This document shows positions 56,386 to 64,000 of a stretch of DNA of 64,000 nucleotides, piece by piece. The notes under the pieces were generated by a model, which saw only the letters and a list, made by a program, of their open reading frames with translations, made no database searches and had not been told where the DNA came from. Numbering within the stretch: position 1 is the first letter of the stretch; each line of letters opens with the position of its first letter. The DNA is from Piromyces finnis (lineage: Eukaryota > Neocallimastigomycota > Neocallimastigomycetes > Neocallimastigales > Neocallimastigaceae), in the NCBI GenBank assembly GCA_002104945.1, contig MCFH01000004.1, positions 455,001 through 519,000 on the forward strand, written 5' to 3'. Made by a program: the position numbers and the translations under genes.

Positions 56386-59126
56386 GTTGTAATTTATTGT
56401 ATCTTTTTGAAGTTATATATTCAATGAATCTTTTAATTTTTTTTTTTTTTCTTTTTCTAATTTTATTAATATTTTTCAAGTCTTTTTTTTTATAAATAAA
56501 TAATTATTATTTATCTAGTATTTATTTATAGTATAGAAAGAATAAATAGTTTTAAAAAATAATATTTATTTTTTTCAAAAAGATAATACTAGCTATTAAT
56601 ATTTGTTTTTGTTTTGCTTTGTTTTGCTTTGCTTTATATTATATTATTATTACTGTTGTTGTAATTGTTGCTGTTTAACTACTTGTTATTTTATATTTTG
56701 TTTTGTTTTTTCTTTTTATTGTGTTTTTTTTTTTAACTTTGTCTTTTTTTTTTTTTGCTTGTTATCAATAATAATTGAAATATGATAATATATGATGTTT
56801 TTTTAATATAAAATCTGTTAAATAAAATTTATAAAAATAAAGATAAATGGTATTAATAAATGATTTTAATAAGGATATATTGAAAAGAAATAAAAATGAT
56901 ATTAATAGAAAATCTCTATATAAATATATTTTTATTAATATTAATCTTTTTATAATTTAATTTTCTTTAGAAATTTTTATTTCAATTGATGATGATAACT
57001 ATTCTAATGTTTAAATATTATAATTAAATAATATTTTTCATGGCCTGTTAATTCTTTTTTTTTTTTAAAGAGAAAAAAAAAATATTTTTTTTTTTTAAAA
57101 TAAAATATATATTTTTTTTGTACTTTATTATCTACTACGCCTCAATATTTATTCCTATGCATAAATATATTAAATATTTATATAATAAATGCTGACTTTT
57201 TAAAATAAAATGTGTTAAGAATGAAGAACTTTTCTTACACATTTTCTACTTAATTTTATCGACATGTATCTTATGAAAGGTAAATGTATACCTTTTAATG
57301 AAATTTTTTTTTTTTTATTGAAAAATTATTTTCCATTGGAAAAGTTGAATTTGAATGCTAAAAAAAAGGGAACAATAGTGATAATACTTTTTTTCTTTCT
57401 TTCTTTCTTTCTTTCTTTACTACTGTATTTTCTCTTTTTTTGCTTTGCTTTGCTTTACTTTACTTTTATTATATTTCTTTATAAAGTTGTATCTTATAAA
57501 AATTTATTTAATATAATTACCATTTGACAAAGACGACAAGATATTTCGATTAAATAAATTAAATTTTTTTTTTAAAATAAATAAAAATAAATAAATAAAT
57601 TAAAAAAATAGAATATAAATAGGTAAAAAAAAAAAAGTCTACTGCTTCAACGTATAAACTCTTCTCCTCTCTTTTTTTTTTTGGTTTTTCTTCAATGACA
57701 CGTTTTGTGTTGAAATCTACCTAGCAAACTAGTATAACTTCCATGATAACACTTGGTATAAAAAGAAGGAAAAAAAAATTTTTTTATATTTAAAAATTAA
57801 TTTATTTTAATTAAAATATATTATGATAGAATATATTGGAATATATAGAATTTTATTTATTAATAATTAATTATATATGATTAATGTTCAAAAAGAAAAA
57901 AAAAATTTTAATCTTTATCTTTTGCTATCTGAATGACTTTTTAATTAAATTACATATATTGTAAATACATTGTAAATATATTGTAAATACATTGCAACAA
58001 TATATAAAATAGTTGTTTCATTCTATAGGCTGATTTAATATAAATATTTATATACACTTAATATATTGTAATATATTAAATAATATATTTTGTTTTTTTC
58101 CATTTTGTAAAATCTTATTTTTTAAAAAAAAGAAATTTTTGTTTCTGTGAATAAAATTATTCTTTCAATATATTTACATAGTATATTAAAATATAATGAA
58201 ATATATTAGAAATATATATTGACAATATAAATAAAATAAAAAGACGGTTTGGTTCATTTGGTTCATTGCCATCTTTTCATGATTTTAAGGATTCACCACA
58301 TCACCATCCTTAGGCTATGCAATAACTATGCTATGCTGTAATGCTTTAAAAGGTCTGCTTAATTTCTAAAAAGAATTATTCAAAATGAGCTTCTGATACT
58401 TTCAAAAACAATTTCATTTTAGTCACTTTTGTTTGAAAAAAAAAATATTACCAATTGCATATTCCTACATTCTAAGACTAACAAAAAAAATTACTCTAAA
58501 AATCAATAATTCTAGAATTGAAATATTGAAATAGTACTTTTATAAAAGTTTGTTTTATATAATACTTTTATATCATTGCCATACGAAGAATGATTGTTGT
58601 TGTTGGTGGTGGTGGTGGTGGGTGGTTGGTACTTTAAACCATTCAATTTTCATTATAGTAAAAATTTTACAGAAATAAAATTTGTGGATTTTTTTAAAAA
58701 AAAATTAAATTTTAGTGTTATGAAATAATGTGATTGTCATGTGTACTACAACAATATTTATGAGACTTAAACATATTATTTATTACAAATTAAAATTACC
58801 ATCAACATTTTTTTTTTTAAAATGGACGTTTATACAAAATAATAACATTAATTCTTTTAAGAGTATTTTGAAAAACACAACAACATCATCATTACCATTC
58901 TAAATATCAAATTTTTTTTGATATGAAGTAATATATTAATCAAAATTTATATATATTTATGTTTCATATATAATTTAGTTTTTGTTTTTATTATAAAATG
59001 CTTTGTTATAAAAAAAAAATTGGTAAAACTATTGTTTCCTTGCAATATTCGTATTCTACTACTTATTGTAAATCTTTTATTTCTTCTTACAAAAAATTTA
59101 TTTATTATTCATTTATTAATACATAT

Positions 59127-59157
<31 letters not shown>

Positions 59158-59600
59158 TATATTTATTTATTTATTTATTTATTTATTTATATTCATTCAT
59201 TTATTAATACATATTAGTTTTATCTAATTGACTAATTATTTATTTATTCATTTATTTAATCATAGTCAATGTATTATACATCAAATATAATAAAATTAAT
59301 TAAAATGTTTTTTTTTTTATTATAAATCTTTTAATAATTTATTAAATTTAATTTATTAATTATATTAATTATATTAATTATTTTTAAAAAAAAATTGATT
59401 ATAAAAAATTTATATATATAAAAAGTGAAAAACCATCTTTTTTTATTTTAAAAAAAAAAAGAAAAGATATATTATTATAAATATAAAAAAAGAGTTATTA
59501 TTACAATTTTTAGTTTAAAAACTAAATTTAAAAAAAAAAAAAAAGACATATTTTAAATTATATTTAATATATCAAATCAATAAAAAAAAATAATAACAAA
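56386..59600. other. Intergenic region between divergent Boi-like and USP14 genes
   Basis: 3.2 kb. It contains small pyrimidine repeats (GTTTTGCTTT near 56610-56635, CTTT near 57390-57418), GTAAATA(T/C)ATT units near 57958-57998, a (GGT)n run near 58600-58620, and a (TTTA)n array at 59125-59198. No ORF of normal composition. Confidence 0.6.
59125..59198 (+). repeat. (TTTA)n tetranucleotide repeat
   Basis: About 18 TTTA units with a single TATA interruption. Confidence 0.95.
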
Positions 59601-62600
59601 ATGGTTTCTGTTCCAATTGTCATTAAATGGGCTGGAAAGAAAGTAATAATCATTTCAATAGAAAAAAAAAAAAATTACCAATAAAGAAAAAAATAAAATG
59701 AAATGAGATAGATATATATTTGTTCAAAAACTAAATAAATAAAGTTTTATATATATATATACATTAACGTTAAAAGACATTCTCATTTGTAAGATGGTAT
59801 TTTTTAAGAAATAATATTAAAAGTTTTAGGAATTTTATTAAAATTAATATTAATCCATAAAATAAACAACAATTATAAATAGGCAACTAAAAATATGAAA
59901 ATTTTATTTTTATATGTCATAGTGAAAGAACAGTTTTATTGATATAGTTATTAAGACTAATATATAATAAATAAAAGCTAGAATATAATTACTATATAAT
60001 TCCTTTTTTTTTTTTTCATTTGAATAAATAAATAAAAAAAAAAAAAAAAAGGAATTATGTATTGAAAAAAGAAAATAGTTTTAATTATATTCCCAATAAT
60101 TTATGCAATCTTTAAAATCTATATTAAATATAATAAAAGTATTATATGAGTTGTCTTAATATATTAACATAAAATCATTGATCAAATAATTATTAAAATA
60201 GCAATAAATGCTGTAGTATTTCGTTTTATTCCTATGCATTAATTCTTATTATCCTATATATTATTCATATTATACCTATGTTTTTTTTTAGTATGACGTT
60301 GAAGTTGATATTAATCAACCAGCTGGCGTATTCAAGCAAAAATTATATGAATTAACTGGTGTTCCAACTGAGTAAGTACAAAAAAAAAGACCTATAATTT
60401 ATAACTATATATAAAATTATAATATTATTGATATTTATTATTGATATTTTTTAAAAAATGACACTAATAAAATAAATATATATTAAATTTTCAAAGTCGT
60501 CAAAAGATTTTAATTAAAGGAGGAATGTTAAAAGATAATACTGATTTATCTACTTTAAAACTCAAGCCAGTAAATATTATATAAAAAATATTTCGATAAA
60601 GTTAATTTTATTTTTTAATCCTAAATTAATCTATTCATTGATAAATTTTTAATATATAAAATTTTAAATAATGCATAATAGAAACAAGTCATTATGGTAT
60701 GTCTAATAAAACATTATAACCTCCTTTCAATATAAAAGATTTATTATGAAAAAAAAATATTAATTATTATTAATTTTTAGATGATGGGTACTGCTGGAGA
60801 ACTTCCAAAAGAACCAGTTAAAAAGACCCTCTTTGAAGAAGATATGACTGAAGAACAATTAGCTGAAGCTGTATATATCTATGAATAATATTAATAATAA
60901 TATATCTATTAAAAATATTGATTAATAAATAATTATTATTTTATAATAAAAATGCCACTTTTTATAATAGTACAAGGTTCCAAGTGGTTTAGTTAATCTT
61001 GGAAGTATGTTATAAAAATTATAAATATGTCTATACCAATAATAATAAAATAATATTACAGGAATGGTTTTAATAATATAATATAAATAATATAAAAATA
61101 ATAATAATTATTAATAGATACTTGTTATATGAATGCCACTTTACAATGTATGCGTGCTATTCCAGAACTCCAAGAACAATTAAATGCGTAAATATACAAA
61201 ATTAATGAATTATCATTTATAAAAAAAAAAAAAAACTAAAATTGGATTTATTATTAATATTGTAAAATAAAGTATTACTGATTCAATCGGTACTGACCCA
61301 CAAAAGAACCTTGCTATTTCTCTTCGTGATTTATACAAAAAATTAAACGATTCTTCAAATGCATTCACTCCATTGGTTTTCCTTCAAGTACTCATTTATG
61401 ATAATTATTTATACTATTTTTATTTCCCTATATTTATTTGTGTGGAATTATTTATGAATAAAAATTTTTTATATATAAATTTTAATTATAGACATTAAGA
61501 GCTGCTTTCCCACAATTCGCTGAAAGAGGTGCTCACGGATTTTTACAACAAGATGCTGAAGAATGTTGGGGTCAATTAGTTACTAGTCTTAAGAATTGTA
61601 CTCCAGGTAAAACCATTGAAGGTCAAACAGATCCATCAAAGTCTTTTGTTGACCAATACTTAAATGGTGAATTTACTTCTGAGTAAGTCTTTAAAATATT
61701 ATTTTATTAACAAAGTAATTAAGAATGACCATAAGAATGAAAAGAATTAATTACAATCATGAATATAATAAATATAACACGATAATGAATACAATTAATT
61801 ACAATCATGAATATAATAAATATAACACGATAATGAATACAATTAATTACAATCATGAATATAATAAATATAACACGATAATGAATACAATTAATTACAA
61901 TCATGAATATAATAAATATAACACGATAATGAATACAATTAATTACAATCATGAATATAATAAATATAACACGATAATGAATACAATTAATTACAATCAT
62001 GAATATAATAAATAATAATAAATATAATACGATAATGAAAAGAATTACTAATAGATGTTTTGGTAAATTTTCTTTTATAACAATAGAGTTGTATGTGACG
62101 AAGATCCAGAAGATAAGAGTATTACAACTGAATCTTTCTTAAAGATGCCAGTTAATATTTCTAGTGGTAGTAAGTATTATAAAATAATTTTTTTCAAGCA
62201 ATTAAAAAAAAAAAAAGAGTTAAAAAAGGTAATTAATTTCTATTTTATTAAATGATTATAAATACTATTATTAAAATTTTAATGTTTACAGTTTCAACTT
62301 ATATGTTATCTGAAATTGAAAACGTAAGTATAGATATTAATCATATAAGGCATTAAAAAATTTTCGATATTAAAATATATAAAAAACAATTATACTAAAA
62401 AAAATACTAATGGAATAATGGAAATGGTTTTTATAAATAATAAAAAAAAAAAACAGAGTTTAACTCAACAAATTGAAAAGTTTTCTGAAAAACTCAACAA
62501 GCAAGCTATGTATACAAAGAAATCTAAAATTAGTAGACTTCCATCATACATTACTATTAACTTTATTCGTTTCCAATGGAAACAAACTGAACAAATTCGT

Positions 62601-63731
62601 GCAAAGATTTTAAAGGTATTTTATCATTAAATATAAAAAAAGAATTAAATTAACAATGAAAATTTAATAAATTATAAATTATGATTTTTTTCAAGCGTGT
62701 TAAATTCCCATTAGAATTAGATATGACACCATATTGTACTCCAGAACTTCAAGAAAAATTAAAGGTCGGTAAGGCCAAAATAAAGGAAATGCAAGACAAG
62801 GAATTGGAAAAAAAGGTAATTCATCCTTTTTTACAGAAAAATAATATGTAATTTCTGAATTATAATATTATAAAAGAATAAAGATTATTTATTATAATTT
62901 TTTTTTGTTTTTGTTAAATATATATATATATATATATGTATTATTTAGAAAAGAGAAAAGGCTTTAAAGGAAAACCCATTAGCTTTAAAGGACGAAGATG
63001 TTAAGATGGAAGATTCTAATAAAGAACAAAAGAAGCAATATGAAATTTACAGAGACTTAAACATAGACAACAGTTTAATAGAAGATGTTGGTTGTAATGT
63101 TTCTGGTCAAGTAAAAATCGAATAAAAAATTTTTTAAATATCAATATTATAATACTATATATAATAATATATATAATAATAATTAAAATATATATTATGA
63201 TTTAAAATTTTGTATTGTAGTATGATCTTGTTGCTGTTCTTACTCATATGGGTAGAAATGCTGATTCCGGTAAATCAATCACTAGAAATTAAAAACATAT
63301 TACACATCTCACTATTTATATCAGAAAATGTAATTTATTAAATATTAAAAAATAATTTTAAATTTAACAGGTCACTATATCGGTTGGGTAAGACAAGAAA
63401 CTACCGACAACTGGTGTAAGTTTTAATATTTAATTTTATTATAAATAGTATATAAATATATATAATAGTGTATTTTATATAAATCATAATAAATTAAAAT
63501 TATTCTTAAAAATTATATAGGGAAATTCGATGATGATAAGGTTACTGCTATTACCTCTGAAGATATTCCAAAGTTAGAAGGTGGTGGTGACTGGCACACT
63601 GGTAAATTTATAATTTCATTATAAATATATATATATTTGTATTTTAAATAATTATATTAATTTACACAACTATATATTAATTACTTTTAGCCTACATTTG
63701 CTTATACAAGGCTAAGGAATTAAAAGAATAA
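59601..63731 (+). CDS. UBP6: Proteasome-associated deubiquitinase USP14/UBP6
   Basis: Eighteen exons, all GT-AG: 59601-59642, 60292-60371, 60497-60569, 60682-60696, 60781-60870, 60971-61004, 61118-61187, 61273-61387, 61492-61682, 62087-62169, 62292-62323, 62457-62615, 62696-62815, 62949-63110, 63221-63269, 63371-63415, 63521-63601, 63691-63731. Together they give 493 residues (human USP14 has 494). The N-terminal ubiquitin-like domain (1-78) binds the proteasome base. The peptidase C19 domain has the Cys box GLVNLGNTCYMNATLQC (Cys114), the QQDAEECWGQL QQD box, and a His box GRNADSGHYIGWVRQ (His440). DNWWKFDDDKV supplies the third active-site position. The enzyme removes ubiquitin from substrates docked on the 26S proteasome. 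The gene is unusually intron-rich for this window; exon 4 is only 15 bases, and intron 9 holds a 48-base minisatellite. Confidence 0.96.
61751..62014 (+). repeat. 48-base minisatellite in USP14 intron 9
   Basis: Five full copies and one half copy of a unit beginning TTACAATCATGAATATAATA start at 61751, 61799, 61847, 61895, 61943 and 61991. The period is divisible by three, so both strands are open for 90 or more codons; these ORFs are repeat artefacts. Confidence 0.95.
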
Positions 63732-64000
63732 TTTAATCCGTTAAACAGTTAAAAAATATTAACAATAATATAAAAATAACAAAAATAAAAAAAAAATTAA
63801 AATTAAAATTGTTAATCTTTTTTAATATATAATGTAATTTACCTTTAAAAAAAAACTTTTAATAAAACATAAAATAAAAAAAAAAAAATAAAAAAAAAAA
63901 AGAATTTATCTATTTTTCAAAATAATAAAAATACCTAAAAATTAATGATTTGTTATTGTATGTTATGGATACTTTGTATATTTTTTAGAAATAGTTGGAA
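63732..64000 (+). other. 3' flank of the USP14 gene
   Basis: AT-rich 3' UTR and intergenic DNA. AATAAAACATAAAATAAA-like polyadenylation candidates lie near 63858-63880. Nothing else seen. Confidence 0.6.

Noticed and set aside
61719-62015. Overlapping ORFs of 93-96 codons on both strands
   Set aside because: They arise from a 48-base minisatellite inside a USP14 intron flanked by matching splice sites.

Overview
The window is nuclear DNA from an anaerobic gut (rumen) fungus, phylum Neocallimastigomycota (Piromyces/Neocallimastix/Anaeromyces-like). The evidence is extreme AT content with long poly(A)/poly(T) and TAA tracts, short GT-AG introns, a secreted CE6-type acetylxylan esterase ending in two fungal dockerin (CBM10-type) modules, a CotH-kinase-type surface protein, and a tubulin-polyglutamylase subunit expected in a zoospore-forming fungus. 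Species cannot be fixed from sequence alone. Exon structures were read by hand from splice signals, reading phase and family similarity.

Layout. 2.0-5.2 kb: tandem paralogous secretory cysteine-rich proteins, one ending in KDEL. 5.9-7.7 kb: TPGS2 homologue (7 exons) and a small two-exon gene. 8.2-11.5 kb: AT-rich desert with two related repeats and a tRNA-Trp(CCA). 11.8-13.8 kb (-): ArfGAP1/Gcs1-like protein. 14.3-15.9 kb: hexanucleotide satellite and a retroposed non-coding insertion with a poly(A) tail and 14-bp target duplication. 17.2-20.2 kb: CotH-type protein (8 exons). 21.4-22.1 and 34.2-35.4 kb: two decayed copies of a gag/protease retroelement. 24.2-25.8 kb: cellulosomal esterase. 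27.1-29.2 kb: broken D5-type primase-helicase of viral or plasmid ancestry. 31.8-33.3 kb: carbamoyl-phosphate synthase small subunit with an organelle presequence. 35.8-39.1 kb: decayed accessory genes (PI-PLC-like pseudogene, Cys-rich membrane protein, unidentified ORFs). 41.7-63.7 kb: housekeeping block with an AN1 zinc finger, ribophorin II/SWP1 (-), VPS55 (-), a very long mitotic cyclin, a Boi1/2-type SH3-SAM-PH protein (-), and an 18-exon USP14/UBP6.

Functional themes: ER and secretory traffic (KDEL protein, OST subunit, ArfGAP, VPS55, Boi-like), ubiquitin and cell cycle (USP14, AN1 protein, degron-rich cyclin), plant-biomass attack (CE6-dockerin) and flagellar tubulin modification (TPGS2). 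Accessory islands between the conserved genes carry decayed mobile, viral-like and secreted-protein genes. Most genes are monocistronic and separated by 0.5-3 kb of low-complexity DNA.
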